From Arenibacter echinorum (lineage in GTDB: Bacteria; Bacteroidota; Bacteroidia; Flavobacteriales; Flavobacteriaceae), in NCBI RefSeq assembly GCF_003259375.1, contig NZ_QLLN01000001.1, positions 349,360 to 413,359 on the forward strand: a stretch of 64,000 bases of DNA, in the 5' to 3' direction. A program made the translations under genes and the position numbers. The notes below the pieces were generated by a model that saw only the letters and a list, made by a program, of their open reading frames with translations, did not search any database and had not been told where the DNA came from. Positions 27,794-37,590 of this stretch are shown one piece after another (positions within the stretch are counted from its first letter, which is position 1; each line of letters starts with the position of its first letter).

Positions 27794-29419
27794 ATGGTCA
27801 AGGCTACCCTTTATCTATTTTTAATATTCTCGGTTTGGGGAAGGGCCCAAGAGCATGCCTGGGTATTTTTTAAAGATAAAGTCCAGGTAGAGGAATCCAT
27901 TTTAAATCCATCAAGTATTTTATCGGAACGGGCAATACAAAAAAAGAACAGATTTAATATTGCCATAGATGAAAGGGATGTTCCTGTCAACGAGGCATAT
28001 ATCTCCCAGTTAAAACTTCAAAACGGAATCACGGTCAAGGCCAAGTCCAAATGGTTCAATTGTGTTCACGTTCTAGGTAGTGTATCAGATATTTCAGCTT
28101 TAACAGACCTTCAGTTCGTTGACCATATTTCTTATGCCGATAAGGGTTTGAATGCCAAATCCAACTCGGTTATGGCATCGAGAAATCAGTCCAACAATCA
28201 TTCTAACAAGTTTCTGGAACAAGAGGCGGATTTTGTCTATGGCCAAAGCGATTCGCAAGTAAAACAATTGGGGGTACATATTTTGCATCTAAATAACTTT
28301 ACGGGTGAAGGTTTTTTAATTGCCGTTTTGGATAGTGGCTTCCCCAATGTGGATCAAATGGAAGCATTTGATCGTTTACGTACTAACAATGATTTATGGG
28401 GCGGGTATGATTTTGTTGTTCGATCAACAAACATTTATGCGGCCAATGGAAATGATCATGGCACCAGGGTATTGTCCGATATGGCTGGTTTTGTGGACGG
28501 ACAACTTGTTGGGACCGCTCCAGATGCCAGTTTCCTACTTTTTAGAACGGAAGATGCCGCTACCGAAACGCCGGTGGAGGAAAGCTATTGGGTGGAGGCC
28601 GCAGAGCGGGCAGATAGCCTTGGGGTAGATATAATCAATAGTTCCTTGGGATATAGTACCTATGATAATCCAAGATATAATTATTCCCCAATAGATATGG
28701 ATGGAAATACCGCGTTTATTTCCAAAGGGGCCAATATAGCAACTGAAAAGGGGATATTGGTTGTGAATTCTGCCGGGAATTCCGGTAATAGTTCTTGGGG
28801 TATTATTACGGCTCCGGCAGATGCCAATGTATTTGGTGTTGGAGCGGTTGATACATCTGGCAATTATGTGGCATTTAGTTCCAGGGGACAAAGCGCGGAT
28901 GGAAGGATTAAACCAGATGGAATGGCCTTGGGCTCAGGAGCAACGGTAATAGGCCCGGACGACAGATTGGTGAAAAATAATGGTACCTCTTTTGCTTCGC
29001 CCATTATGGCCGGCGCTATCGCTTCCTTTTGGCAGGCGTTCCCCGAAAAAAACAATATAGAGATTATGGCAATGGTGCGGGAATCGTCTTCCCGTTATCA
29101 AAATCCAAATTCCCAAATGGGCTATGGAATACCCAATTTTACCCTACCCTTGGCGCTATTGGGAATAGATATTTCATATCCTGAGGATGAGTGGTATTTA
29201 TTTCCGAATCCCTCTAAGACCGAGTTTCAAGTACAGCTTCCCGAGGCTTTTGGAAGTGCTCGTTTAACGCTGTTTGATATCTACGGGAAGCGCATTCTGG
29301 AAAAACAATTTATCCAAGGCAACGAGGAAATATCAGTAGAAAATTTAAGTACGGCCCTGTATATTGTACGCGTAAATGTGGATGGGGTTCGCCAGGAATT
29401 TAAATTGATAAAAAACTAA
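27794..29419 (+). CDS. Subtilisin-like S8 serine protease with type IX secretion C-terminal domain
   Basis: The 541-residue preproprotein has a signal peptide (about 1-19), a prodomain (~20-120) and an S8 domain with the catalytic triad visible as VLDSGFPN (Asp), NGNDHGTRV (His) and GTSFASPIMAGA (Ser). The last ~75 residues form a T9SS type A sorting domain (YLFPNPSKTEFQVQLP ... LYIVRVNVDG ... KLIKN), so it should be secreted across the outer membrane and processed by PorU. Being joined to mnmA and to a flavoenzyme is unusual for a secreted protease. Confidence 0.9.
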   Translation: MVKATLYLFLIFSVWGRAQEHAWVFFKDKVQVEESILNPSSILSERAIQKKNRFNIAIDERDVPVNEAYISQLKLQNGITVKAKSKWFNCVHVLGSVSDISALTDLQFVDHISYADKGLNAKSNSVMASRNQSNNHSNKFLEQEADFVYGQSDSQVKQLGVHILHLNNFTGEGFLIAVLDSGFPNVDQMEAFDRLRTNNDLWGGYDFVVRSTNIYAANGNDHGTRVLSDMAGFVDGQLVGTAPDASFLLFRTEDAATETPVEESYWVEAAERADSLGVDIINSSLGYSTYDNPRYNYSPIDMDGNTAFISKGANIATEKGILVVNSAGNSGNSSWGIITAPADANVFGVGAVDTSGNYVAFSSRGQSADGRIKPDGMALGSGATVIGPDDRLVKNNGTSFASPIMAGAIASFWQAFPEKNNIEIMAMVRESSSRYQNPNSQMGYGIPNFTLPLALLGIDISYPEDEWYLFPNPSKTEFQVQLPEAFGSARLTLFDIYGKRILEKQFIQGNEEISVENLSTALYIVRVNVDGVRQEFKLIKN

Positions 29420-30360
29420 TGGGAAATAGAATTACAGATCTTTTCGGAGTACAGTATCCAATTATTCAGGCCGGAATGGTTTGGGCCAGTGGATGGCGCT
29501 TGGCATCTGCCGTTTCCAATGCCGGCGGATTGGGGATAATAGGGGCAGGGTCCATGTATCCAGAGGTGCTGCGGGAACATATAGAGAAATGTAAATTGGC
29601 GACCAATAAGCCTTTTGGGGTCAATGTACCAATGCTGTATCCGGATATTGAGAAGCTCATGGAAATCATAGTGGAACTAGATGTGAAAATTGTATTTACC
29701 TCGGCAGGAAATCCCAAAACTTGGACTTCATATTTAAAGGACAAGGGCATTACTGTAGTGCACGTAGTGAGCAGTGTGAAATTTGCGCAAAAGGCAGAGG
29801 AAGCTGGGGTAGACGCCATTGTTGCGGAAGGTTTTGAGGCTGGCGGTCACAATGGTAGGGATGAGACCACCACACTGACACTAATTCCTGCAGTAAAAGA
29901 AAAAATAAGCATCCCTTTAATAGCGGCGGGGGGCATAGCAACGGGCAGGGCCATGTTGGCCGTTATGGTTTTGGGTGCCGATGGGGTGCAGGTAGGCAGT
30001 CGATTTGTGGCGAGCAATGAAGCCTCTTCCCATCCCTTGTTTAAGCAAAAAGTGGTAGAGGCCGGTGAAGGTGCCACGCAATTGACCTTAAAGGAATTGG
30101 CTCCCGTTAGATTGATAAAAAATAAATTCTATAACGATATACAAAAAGCCTATGCCGACTGTGCAACGGTGGAGGAATTAAAGTCGCTATTGGGTCGGGC
30201 CAGGGCCAAAAAAGGTATGTTCGAGGGCGATTTGGAGGAAGGGGAATTGGAAATTGGTCAGGTGGCCGCAATAATCCATGAAATAAAACCCGCTGCCCAA
30301 ATTGTGATGGATATAATGACGGAATTTACCCATGCCAAGGCAGAAGTGAAGCATTTGTAG
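29419..30360 (+). CDS. Nitronate monooxygenase / enoyl-ACP reductase FabK-like flavoprotein
   Basis: The 313-residue TIM-barrel FMN enzyme starts within the TAATG overlap with the protease stop. Marks are the N-terminal FGVQYPIIQAGMVW, GFEAGGHNGRDE, IPLIAAGGIATGRAM and GADGVQVGSRF. This is the 2-nitropropane dioxygenase/FabK superfamily. The AGGHNG-like motif is shared by nitronate monooxygenases and FabK; sequence alone does not decide. Its coupling to the upstream protease is positional only. Confidence 0.85.
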   Translation: MGNRITDLFGVQYPIIQAGMVWASGWRLASAVSNAGGLGIIGAGSMYPEVLREHIEKCKLATNKPFGVNVPMLYPDIEKLMEIIVELDVKIVFTSAGNPKTWTSYLKDKGITVVHVVSSVKFAQKAEEAGVDAIVAEGFEAGGHNGRDETTTLTLIPAVKEKISIPLIAAGGIATGRAMLAVMVLGADGVQVGSRFVASNEASSHPLFKQKVVEAGEGATQLTLKELAPVRLIKNKFYNDIQKAYADCATVEELKSLLGRARAKKGMFEGDLEEGELEIGQVAAIIHEIKPAAQIVMDIMTEFTHAKAEVKHL

Positions 30361-30468
30361 GAGGGACATTGGTTAAAATACTGTGCTTATACCCAAATTG
30401 GGAAAAAGATTTCCTGACATATAGGAAGATTCCTTAAAATGTACCCCATTTATATTTTTTGGGCATAA

Positions 30469-32199
30469 TTATAAAACAGAAGTTTTTATGGGTATATCTG
30501 CATGTTCCCAGGAATTTTCAAATTCTTGTTTTATTTTTTTGGCTTCCTCCAATTTACCTTGACCAATAAGGCTTTCATGGAGTCCAATTAAGGACCAGCC
30601 GTTTTGGCGCACTATTTCCAGGTCTTCCTTATACACTTTTTCAGCTTCTTCATATTTTTGAGCCTTTACTAATGCGGCACCTAAAGTCTGTCTTACCGGT
30701 ATATGCCATGCGGTAGGCTCACTGTATATTAGCTGGTCTTCATAAAATACCGCTTGCCTTAGATGTTTCAAGGCCTCTGGTATATTACCTTCTGCATTGG
30801 CAATTTCACCGGAAACCACCCCATGTGCAATTTGGGCTATTCTTGAAGATGGATTGGTATAATTGGCCACAACAGTTTCCAGTTCCGGGTCGTTCTTCAT
30901 TAGCTTCAGGGCGTCTAACTCTTCCTTGGCCTCTTTGATGTTGTTTTTCCTGACAAAGGCTATTCCCCTTGCGTAATGCCATATAAGTTTAAGGTGTTTA
31001 TATTGATCCCCTGGATATGGGATGGTCAGAATTTCATTCCACTTTCCAAAGCGGGTATAGGCCAATAGTGGCGAGGAAGCAAAATCTTGTAAAAATGGCA
31101 AAGACGCCATCTCTCCTAAGGGAACTTTTTCAGCGGTTTTTTTTGCGGCATCTATAGCTAGGTCACTGTTGCCCAAGAGGGTAGAGGCAGACCATAGAAA
31201 GTGTAGATTGTGAGGGTAATATCCCAATGGATACATGCCCTGGGAATAACATTGGGAGATATAATCCTCATCTGCCAAAATAGCGGCTTGATTTACCTTT
31301 ACTGCATCCGCATATCTACCTACCCTTATATAAATATGGGATGGCATGTGAACAATGTGTCCGGCTGCCGGCATTAAAGATCCTAGCTTATCTGCACTGG
31401 GAATGGCGAGGTCCGGTTTGGGAAGTTCAACCATATGGATATAATAGTGATGGGCTCCGGGATGATCTGGATTTAGCACCATGGCTCTCTCCAAGGCGGC
31501 TTTTCCCTTTAAGGTGTTAGGAGCTGGGTTTCCATCATTGTCCCAATAATTCCACGGCATGGTATTCATAATGGAGGCGGCGTACAAGGTCTGTACATGG
31601 GCATCATCTGGAAATGCTTGCACTACTTTTTCCATGGCACCCATATAGGCCATGTTCAATTCTGAAATTTCTTTTGTTAAATCATCACTATATCTATGCG
31701 CCAGAGCTTCTATTAAAGCTTTTTCTATGGGTGTACCGCTTTTGGACAAGTTTTGGGCTTTTAATATTGCTTCATAAGATCTTTTCCTACGCTCGTCATC
31801 CGGCATGGGGTCATTTATATTTGGACCTAAGGCGTAGGCCTGCCCCCAATAGGTCATGGCCGACTTGGGGTCTAGTCGCGATGCTTCCATAAATGAGCGA
31901 TGGGCTTCGGCATGATTAAAGGCATAAGTAAGTTTTACGCCCTGATCAAAATAGGTTTGGGCCTTTTGGTCTATTGTACTTATTCCGAAATGTAAATTCC
32001 CAAGGTTTGCAAATAAGGGTGCAATTTGTTGGGTGGTATCCACATTGCTCAACAAGTATTTGGCAACAGTACATTTCATGGAGTAAAAACTGGCTTCCTG
32101 TGTAACCTCCAATACTTGGGGTGCGGGTTGCGGTTTCCAAAAATAGCTTATGGCCAATAAGACTATGGCCACTATAGTGAGACTCAATTTTGTTTTCAT
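30469..32199 (-). CDS. Tetratricopeptide-repeat protein, exported or membrane-anchored
   Basis: The 576-residue protein has an N-terminal hydrophobic anchor (TIVAIVLLAISYFW) and TPR-like helix pairs. The first segment, about 65-130 (YFDQGVKLTYAFNHAEAHRSFMEASRLDPKSAMTYWG), is typical, with more near 225-320 and 470-560. HMPSHIYIRVGRYADAV is a conserved stretch in Bacteroidota TPR proteins. Probably a periplasmic scaffold; no enzyme motif is seen. It is convergent with the nitronate monooxygenase gene. Confidence 0.8.
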   Translation of the reverse strand: MKTKLSLTIVAIVLLAISYFWKPQPAPQVLEVTQEASFYSMKCTVAKYLLSNVDTTQQIAPLFANLGNLHFGISTIDQKAQTYFDQGVKLTYAFNHAEAHRSFMEASRLDPKSAMTYWGQAYALGPNINDPMPDDERRKRSYEAILKAQNLSKSGTPIEKALIEALAHRYSDDLTKEISELNMAYMGAMEKVVQAFPDDAHVQTLYAASIMNTMPWNYWDNDGNPAPNTLKGKAALERAMVLNPDHPGAHHYYIHMVELPKPDLAIPSADKLGSLMPAAGHIVHMPSHIYIRVGRYADAVKVNQAAILADEDYISQCYSQGMYPLGYYPHNLHFLWSASTLLGNSDLAIDAAKKTAEKVPLGEMASLPFLQDFASSPLLAYTRFGKWNEILTIPYPGDQYKHLKLIWHYARGIAFVRKNNIKEAKEELDALKLMKNDPELETVVANYTNPSSRIAQIAHGVVSGEIANAEGNIPEALKHLRQAVFYEDQLIYSEPTAWHIPVRQTLGAALVKAQKYEEAEKVYKEDLEIVRQNGWSLIGLHESLIGQGKLEEAKKIKQEFENSWEHADIPIKTSVL

Positions 32200-32530
32200 G
32201 ACGGTGAAGTTTTATGTTGATGTTGTTAATTCCATTTGGATTTACAAGATGTTACAGGGGTCAACCTATGTTTGAAGATAGGTTGCTTTGATTTCTAATA
32301 GAGACTATTTAATTACGAGGGGGAAATTTGTGATCGCTGACTTATTGGGGAGATGGAAAACTAATTTTTCCTATATCTAAAAGTAGTGAATTCTAAGGGG
32401 TAATGCTAGAATTATATGGTTTGTGTTGCAAAGGGGCCAAAGTTTTTATTCCACGAGTTATGATTTGGCCATTAATACAAACTGTATGGTCAAGAATGTT
32501 TTTTAAAAATCCCTTTAGCCGGGTCTTCTT
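32200..32530. other. 331-bp spacer
   Basis: Between the TPR gene and the DUF2007 gene, both on the minus strand. A weak 7-bp inverted repeat (AACCTAT / ATAGGTT, 32264-32285) is the only structure seen. A plus-strand frame at 32403-32594 overlaps the DUF2007 gene and is treated as noise. Confidence 0.4.
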
Positions 32531-32755
32531 TTACGCGTCTATAACTTTTTTGACAATATCTTGCGCTTTTCCCAACTCATCGGCATGGACATAAATTTGC
32601 TGGTTCCCTTGAATGGCGGATCCAAAGCCTGCCAATCTTCCAGATTCCGATTCGTCCTTTATCACAGGTATTATTCCAATTTCCCTTAGTTGATTTTCTA
32701 TGGTCTGTGCCAAAATAAAACTTCCGGAAAATACGCGGGTATATTTGGAATTCAT
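32531..32755 (-). CDS. DUF2007 domain protein (putative signal-transducing)
   Basis: This 74-residue protein has the DUF2007 pattern: TRVFSGSFILAQTIENQLREIG, IPVIKDESESG and a closing IYVHADELGKAQDIVKKV. Such proteins have a ferredoxin-like/ACT-like small fold and are called putative signal-transducing, without tested function. It is divergent from the YfiM-like gene, separated by 93 bp. Confidence 0.82.
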   Translation of the reverse strand: MNSKYTRVFSGSFILAQTIENQLREIGIIPVIKDESESGRLAGFGSAIQGNQQIYVHADELGKAQDIVKKVIDA

Positions 32756-32834
32756 TTTAGTAGTGTTTGTAAGCTGTTGTTAAGATACAAATTTTATATA
32801 AATCCTAATCCAAGAGAATTTGTAAAGGCATTAG

Positions 32835-32842
32835 TATCTTTG
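32835..32842 (+). promoter_or_regulatory. -7 box (TATCTTTG) before the YfiM-like gene
   Basis: TATCTTTG is an exact consensus match ending 6 nt before the ATG at 32849, and supports that ATG over an earlier in-frame start at 32690. The mRNA would be nearly leaderless. Confidence 0.55.
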
Positions 32843-32848
32843 TGGCCG

Positions 32849-33241
32849 ATGAAGACTGTCGTAATAGGTATTATCTTTTTTTTATGCACATTGCCGTTGT
32901 TCGGGCAACTGGAACAGGATAAGGTCAAACATTTTACGGCCGGTGCCTTAAGTGGGGCTATCGGTGCCGATATAGCGGATGGCTTTTCTGGAGGAAACCG
33001 CTATTGGAGAATTGCAGGAGCCGTAACTTCAAGTTTATTGGCAGGCTTGGCCAAGGAGGCCTATGATGATTATAAATACAAGGGTTGGGACAATCGGGAC
33101 CTTGCTGCTACAGTATTAGGAGGCGTGTCCATAGGAATAACTATAGATATATTTTCGGAGAAGAAACATAGAAAGGAAAAGGAGATGATGGTCGAAATCA
33201 TCGAAGAAAATATGACCTTTGGAAAGAGGGATATGGATTGA
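32849..33241 (+). CDS. YfiM/DUF2279-like small exported protein
   Basis: The 130-residue protein has a signal peptide (about 1-20) and the pattern DKVKHFTAGALSG ... GLAKEAYDDYKYKG ... DLAATVLGG, like the YfiM/DUF2279 family of small envelope proteins. A longer in-frame reading from 32690 is rejected, because the promoter box at 32835 lies inside it and the signal peptide begins at 32849. Function is unknown. Confidence 0.75.
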   Translation: MKTVVIGIIFFLCTLPLFGQLEQDKVKHFTAGALSGAIGADIADGFSGGNRYWRIAGAVTSSLLAGLAKEAYDDYKYKGWDNRDLAATVLGGVSIGITIDIFSEKKHRKEKEMMVEIIEENMTFGKRDMD

Positions 33242-33266
33242 TAAGGAAATTGATGTATTCCGAATT

Positions 33267-34601
33267 CTAAATTAGTCCGCGTGCTTTTATTTCCAAATAT
33301 TTGTTGATGGTATTTATGGTCAAGTGCTCAGGTTTTGTTAATATAGTCTGTATACCGTATTTCCTTAATTCGTTAACGATTAGCTTCTTTTCATAAACGA
33401 ATTTCTCCGCAATGGTCTTTTCAAATATTTGTTGGATGGTCTCGGTTTTTTCATCAGTAAATTTGATCAATTCAGTGTTTTCAAAGAAAATGACCACTAA
33501 CAAATGTTGCTTGGCAATAGCCTGTAGATAAGGAAGTTGCCGCTCCAAGGCATCCAGGGTCTCAAAATTTGTATATAGCAATAATAGGCTCCTGTGGGTA
33601 ATATTTCTTTTTATATCGGCGTATAATCGACTGTAATCACTTTCTACAAAATTGGTATCCAAATTGTAGAGTGTTTCCAAAATAAGGTTCATTTGGGAAC
33701 TGCGTCTCTCGGCAACTACCCGGTTTTCAATTTTCTTGCTAAAGGCGAACATTCCGGCCTTGTCCTGCTTTTTAATGGCAATGTGGGAAATAACCAATGT
33801 GGCGTTAATGGCATAATCCAACAAGCTAAGTCCATCAAAAGGCATTTTCATGACCCTCCCCTTATCTATAATGGAGTATATAGGTTGCGATTTTTCATCC
33901 TGGTACTGATTTACCATCAGGCCACCTTTTTTTGCCGTCGCCTTCCAGTTAATGTTTCGGATATCATCCCCCAGAACATAATCCTTAATTTGTTCGAACT
34001 CCATGGTATGGCCAATACGGCGAATTTTCTTAAGGCCATATTCGAAGAGTTTATTGGTAAAGGCCATTAGATCATATTTCCGCAATTGTAAAAAGGAGGG
34101 GTAGACAGGGACTTGTTGCTCATTATCAAAAGTGTACTTTTTGGAGATGAAACCAATAGGGGAGTTGGCAAAGACGTTCAAATTCCCAAAGGAATATACC
34201 CCTCTTTCAGTAGGTCTCAAGTAATACTTGAACACCTTTTCCTTTCCTTTCCCTAGAGTAGTGGAAATACCGAAATCCCGCTTTTGAAACTGATGGGGGA
34301 CTTCATCCAAGATTTTCAAACCTGCCAGGAACAAATAAGAATTGGATAGGCTAATTGTAATTTCGTTTTCATCCCCATTGGAAAGTTTTTCGGGAACCGA
34401 ACGGCGACCTTTTATTCCGCCCTTGGAGGCAAATACCAGAATAATATCGACCAAAAAAAATAGGGCAAAAACATAGAACAACAGTTTTATTGCCCCCAAA
34501 ATATTCGGTACCATATAGGAAATCAAAAAACCTAAGACCAAACTGGTCAATACAACAAAGAATCTCTTTTGTAGATAAATGTTTCTTAGGATTTTTTTCA
34601 T
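33267..34601 (-). CDS. DUF58 domain protein (von Willebrand A-like), membrane-anchored
   Basis: The 444-residue protein has two N-terminal TM helices (about 14-57) and a cytoplasmic or periplasmic region with the DUF58 signature YVLGDDIRNINWKATAKKG near 208-226. This family has a VWA-like domain and is nearly always encoded next to a MoxR ATPase, as here: the MoxR gene lies 48 nt upstream on the same strand. It is the last gene of the six-gene cluster. The MoxR/DUF58 pair is thought to act as a chaperone and client-adaptor for membrane or secreted complexes. Confidence 0.9.
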   Translation of the reverse strand: MKKILRNIYLQKRFFVVLTSLVLGFLISYMVPNILGAIKLLFYVFALFFLVDIILVFASKGGIKGRRSVPEKLSNGDENEITISLSNSYLFLAGLKILDEVPHQFQKRDFGISTTLGKGKEKVFKYYLRPTERGVYSFGNLNVFANSPIGFISKKYTFDNEQQVPVYPSFLQLRKYDLMAFTNKLFEYGLKKIRRIGHTMEFEQIKDYVLGDDIRNINWKATAKKGGLMVNQYQDEKSQPIYSIIDKGRVMKMPFDGLSLLDYAINATLVISHIAIKKQDKAGMFAFSKKIENRVVAERRSSQMNLILETLYNLDTNFVESDYSRLYADIKRNITHRSLLLLYTNFETLDALERQLPYLQAIAKQHLLVVIFFENTELIKFTDEKTETIQQIFEKTIAEKFVYEKKLIVNELRKYGIQTILTKPEHLTINTINKYLEIKARGLI

Positions 34602-34649
34602 TTGCTTTAGGTAGCTATGGTATTTTTTAATGCCGATAAGTTTTGTTCA

Positions 34650-35654
34650 TTATCTTGGAATTTCAATGGTCTCCATAATTTGTTTTATCACTTTATCCGG
34701 AGTTAATCCCTCCATTTCCCTTTCCGGTGTCAAAATAACCCTGTGCACTAAAACCGGGGTTGCCACTTTTTTAATATCATCCGGGGTTACAAAATCACGT
34801 CCGTGGATAGCGGCCAGAGCTTTGGAGGCGTCCATGATAGCTATGGAAGCCCTAGGGGAGGCCCCAAGATATAGGTTGGCATTGTTACGCGTGTTGTGGA
34901 CAATTCCGGCTATATACTTCATTAAGTTGTCCTCTATTATAATTTCCTTGATAACCTCTTGATAGTTGGCTATTTGCTCAGCGGTAAGCACCGAAGTTAT
35001 TAAGCTTTCCAAGTTTTTATTCTTTTGGCGATGTTTGCTTTCCAAGATTTCTATCTCTTCCTCCAGGGATGGATAGTTTACTTTAATTTTAAATAGGAAT
35101 CGATCCAATTGTGCTTCCGGAAGTCGGTAAGTGCCTTCCTGTTCAATGGGGTTTTGGGTAGCAAATACCAAAAATGGCGGCGACATTTCATAAGTTTGTC
35201 CGTCCATGGTAATTTGGCGTTCGGCCATGGCTTCAAACAAGGCCGCCTGTGTCTTGGCTGGGGCTCGGTTAATTTCATCGATCAAAATAATATTGGAAAA
35301 TAAAGGCCCCTTTTTAAACTCAAATTTAGAGGTCTTTACATTAAAAATGGAGGTGCCCAAAATGTCGCTCGGCATTAGGTCCGGGGTAAATTGGATTCTA
35401 CTAAAGCCTACATCCATAGTTTTTGCCAAGAGTTTGGCGGTTACGGTTTTGGCTACTCCCGGTACGCCTTCGATTAAGGAATGCCCATTGGCCAGGATAG
35501 AAATTATCAGTAATTCTATCATGTCCTGTTGCCCTATGATCACTCTTCCCAATTCCGTTTTTATCTGTGCTACCGATGTCTGTAGTTGACCAAGGTCTAT
35601 TCTACTCTTAAATTCCAACGGCTTGTAGTCTTCCCCTTTTTGACTTTCTTCCAT
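34650..35654 (-). CDS. MoxR family AAA+ ATPase
   Basis: The 334-residue ATPase has Walker A GVPGVAKT (63-70), Walker B ILIDEINRAP (D126, E127), sensor 1 FATQNPIEQEGTYRLPEAQ and the C-terminal lid domain with GASPRASIAIMDASKALA. MoxR ATPases work with VWA-type partners in chaperone-like assembly; the partner here is the neighbouring DUF58 protein. It lies 3 nt downstream of the DUF4350 gene, so they share a transcript. Confidence 0.95.
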   Translation of the reverse strand: MEESQKGEDYKPLEFKSRIDLGQLQTSVAQIKTELGRVIIGQQDMIELLIISILANGHSLIEGVPGVAKTVTAKLLAKTMDVGFSRIQFTPDLMPSDILGTSIFNVKTSKFEFKKGPLFSNIILIDEINRAPAKTQAALFEAMAERQITMDGQTYEMSPPFLVFATQNPIEQEGTYRLPEAQLDRFLFKIKVNYPSLEEEIEILESKHRQKNKNLESLITSVLTAEQIANYQEVIKEIIIEDNLMKYIAGIVHNTRNNANLYLGASPRASIAIMDASKALAAIHGRDFVTPDDIKKVATPVLVHRVILTPEREMEGLTPDKVIKQIMETIEIPR

Positions 35655-35657
35655 GTA

Positions 35658-36875
35658 TTATTTTTTAAATTGATTTAATTTTTTGTTCAATTGAATTACA
35701 TCCTGCTCACTGTGATGCTTTTTATTTTTTAGATGCACTATCATATCCAATAGATCCTTTACTTCAGAAAGTGGTTTGTCCGATCTTACCGCCAGATCTC
35801 TAGCGGTTTTTTCGTTGATAGCTTCGGTATTAAGATGATAATTACTTCTGATCTGCTCCAGAAAATAATTTATTTTTTTAACGATCAAATCTGTATAATC
35901 CCTGTGCTCATAATACAGCCCCCCTACGGTTTTGGCAAATTCAATGGATGAATTCTCCAAAGGCGTAATCACCGGAATGATCCGTTGTTCCCTTTTGGCC
36001 TTAAATATTATAAAAATTATTAGTCCGACCATACTCAAATAATAGGCCCACTTTAAGGATACTTGGTTGAGTATAAAACGCATAGGGGAATCTATAACTA
36101 TCCGGCCAGTTTTTTTGTAGTTGTCCCAGTAAACATCCATATCCTTTAAATAGGAAAAGGTATTGGCCACATAGTCCTTATTACCTTTTAGCATATAGTA
36201 GTTGGTAAACGTCTGTGGTGTGGTATTCAGGTAAAAATTGCCCTTCCCGAATTTTACCTTCACAAAATTGGGGCTTTTGGTTTTTTTACTGGACTCCGAA
36301 GGAATAAGCCCTTTTTCCGAATCATAGGAAATATGACCTAGAACGGAAGTGTTTAAAGTGTCTACAGAAGAAAAATAAGTACTGTAAATTCCCCTGGTCA
36401 AAGAATAGTTTTGTTTGGAAAATGAATTGTTGGTAAGATCGATCAGCACCGTATCCTCCTTTACGGAATATTGGGTTTCTACTTCAATATTTAGGGTGTC
36501 CGCGAGGTAGGTCCCAAAGTTGGAAGCAGCAATAAAGGAATCGTTGCCTGCATGAACGTATTGAAGTAATTGATTGGCCTCCTGTTTATCCAGGTCCAGG
36601 AAATCATTTATCAATAAATAGTTGGAGGCGCTGGTGGTGTCCCTTGCCACCAAGATATTGTACAAACTTTCGTTTGTAGCATGTATTTTTTGTCCTGGAA
36701 ATAGATTGGGAAGTTCATTGAACAATATATAGCACCCAAAAGGTATTTTGTCAGAGGACGTATAGGATGGTCTCCAGTTCAAGGGCTTAGGGCGCACAAT
36801 TTCCGTTACTATAATACCAATAAGTACAGCAAGAAATAGCCCTAGGATTATTTTGGAACGCTTATCCATGGGCAC
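35658..36875 (-). CDS. DUF4350 domain membrane protein
   Basis: The 405-residue protein has one N-terminal TM (IILGLFLAVLIGIIVTEIV), an extracytoplasmic domain (~30-270) and a second TM near 285-300 (AYYLSMVGLIIFIIFKAKR), followed by a cytosolic helical tail. The PFGCYILFNELPNLFPG stretch is the DUF4350 segment (a GATase-like fold of unknown role). It overlaps the DUF4129-like gene by 14 nt, a sign of translational coupling. Function in the module is unknown. Confidence 0.85.
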   Translation of the reverse strand: MPMDKRSKIILGLFLAVLIGIIVTEIVRPKPLNWRPSYTSSDKIPFGCYILFNELPNLFPGQKIHATNESLYNILVARDTTSASNYLLINDFLDLDKQEANQLLQYVHAGNDSFIAASNFGTYLADTLNIEVETQYSVKEDTVLIDLTNNSFSKQNYSLTRGIYSTYFSSVDTLNTSVLGHISYDSEKGLIPSESSKKTKSPNFVKVKFGKGNFYLNTTPQTFTNYYMLKGNKDYVANTFSYLKDMDVYWDNYKKTGRIVIDSPMRFILNQVSLKWAYYLSMVGLIIFIIFKAKREQRIIPVITPLENSSIEFAKTVGGLYYEHRDYTDLIVKKINYFLEQIRSNYHLNTEAINEKTARDLAVRSDKPLSEVKDLLDMIVHLKNKKHHSEQDVIQLNKKLNQFKK

Positions 36876-37590
36876 CTATATTGTTTAGGTTGACAAATTT
36901 CATCTGTGCGGCATGATATTTTTGGTCGTCTATCTCTTGTTCCCCGTACCAAATATGGTCGTACAAATAGGAAACATCTTTAAAGAGCAACCTTATTTTT
37001 GGGACCTTTATTTCTTTCTCGTAATCCTGATTGGTTTTTTCATAATGCCATTCAATGATCTGATGCTGGGATAGTGTTTTTAATACTTTTAGGTATTGAT
37101 AACGAATGGCCAATCTGTAATTCCTTTGTTGTATGGCATCACTTATTAAAGCATCCAGATCCAGGCTTTCTATGTGTTCCTCTGCCAAGTTTAGATTAAT
37201 CATTGAAGCCTCCTTTTTTCTAAATATGGCAGAGGCATTTTCTCCGGTCAGGAATCTAACAAGTAGGTATATGGCCAATGCAGCCATTAGCCCATAAATT
37301 ATGTTTTCCAATATTTGGGTAAGCCCTGGTGGAAGGTCAATGCCAAAAACATCCCTTAGCCCGTTCATAAGCCAATTGAGAAAGCGGGCCAGTATATTTT
37401 GTGACTCCCCGTCCTTGATATCGTAGTTGAATTCTTTCCCCTGATATTTTTGCGTGAAATTTTCATCCAATGTTCGCAATGCCAATTTACTATTGGTATC
37501 CTGGGTTAAGGCAACTGAATCTTTTTCCCCCTGGGACAAGCCGGGGAATAGGACGAAAAAACAGTACATGGTGGCAGCTAATTTTATCAC
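36862..37590 (-). CDS. DUF4129-like membrane protein
   Basis: The 242-residue protein has a signal peptide or TM at the N-terminus, one TM near residues 92-112 (GLMAALAIYLLVRFL) and a cytosolic C-terminal domain with NYRLAIRYQYLKVLKTLSQ and IIEWHYEKTNQDYEKEI, typical of DUF4129. This family is a regular member of MoxR/DUF58 clusters. It overlaps both neighbours by a few bases. Confidence 0.82.
   Translation of the reverse strand: MIKLAATMYCFFVLFPGLSQGEKDSVALTQDTNSKLALRTLDENFTQKYQGKEFNYDIKDGESQNILARFLNWLMNGLRDVFGIDLPPGLTQILENIIYGLMAALAIYLLVRFLTGENASAIFRKKEASMINLNLAEEHIESLDLDALISDAIQQRNYRLAIRYQYLKVLKTLSQHQIIEWHYEKTNQDYEKEIKVPKIRLLFKDVSYLYDHIWYGEQEIDDQKYHAAQMKFVNLNNIGAHG

Noticed and set aside
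32403-32594. 63-codon plus-strand frame overlapping the DUF2007 gene
   Set aside because: Overlap with a recognisable DUF2007 protein and no start signal.
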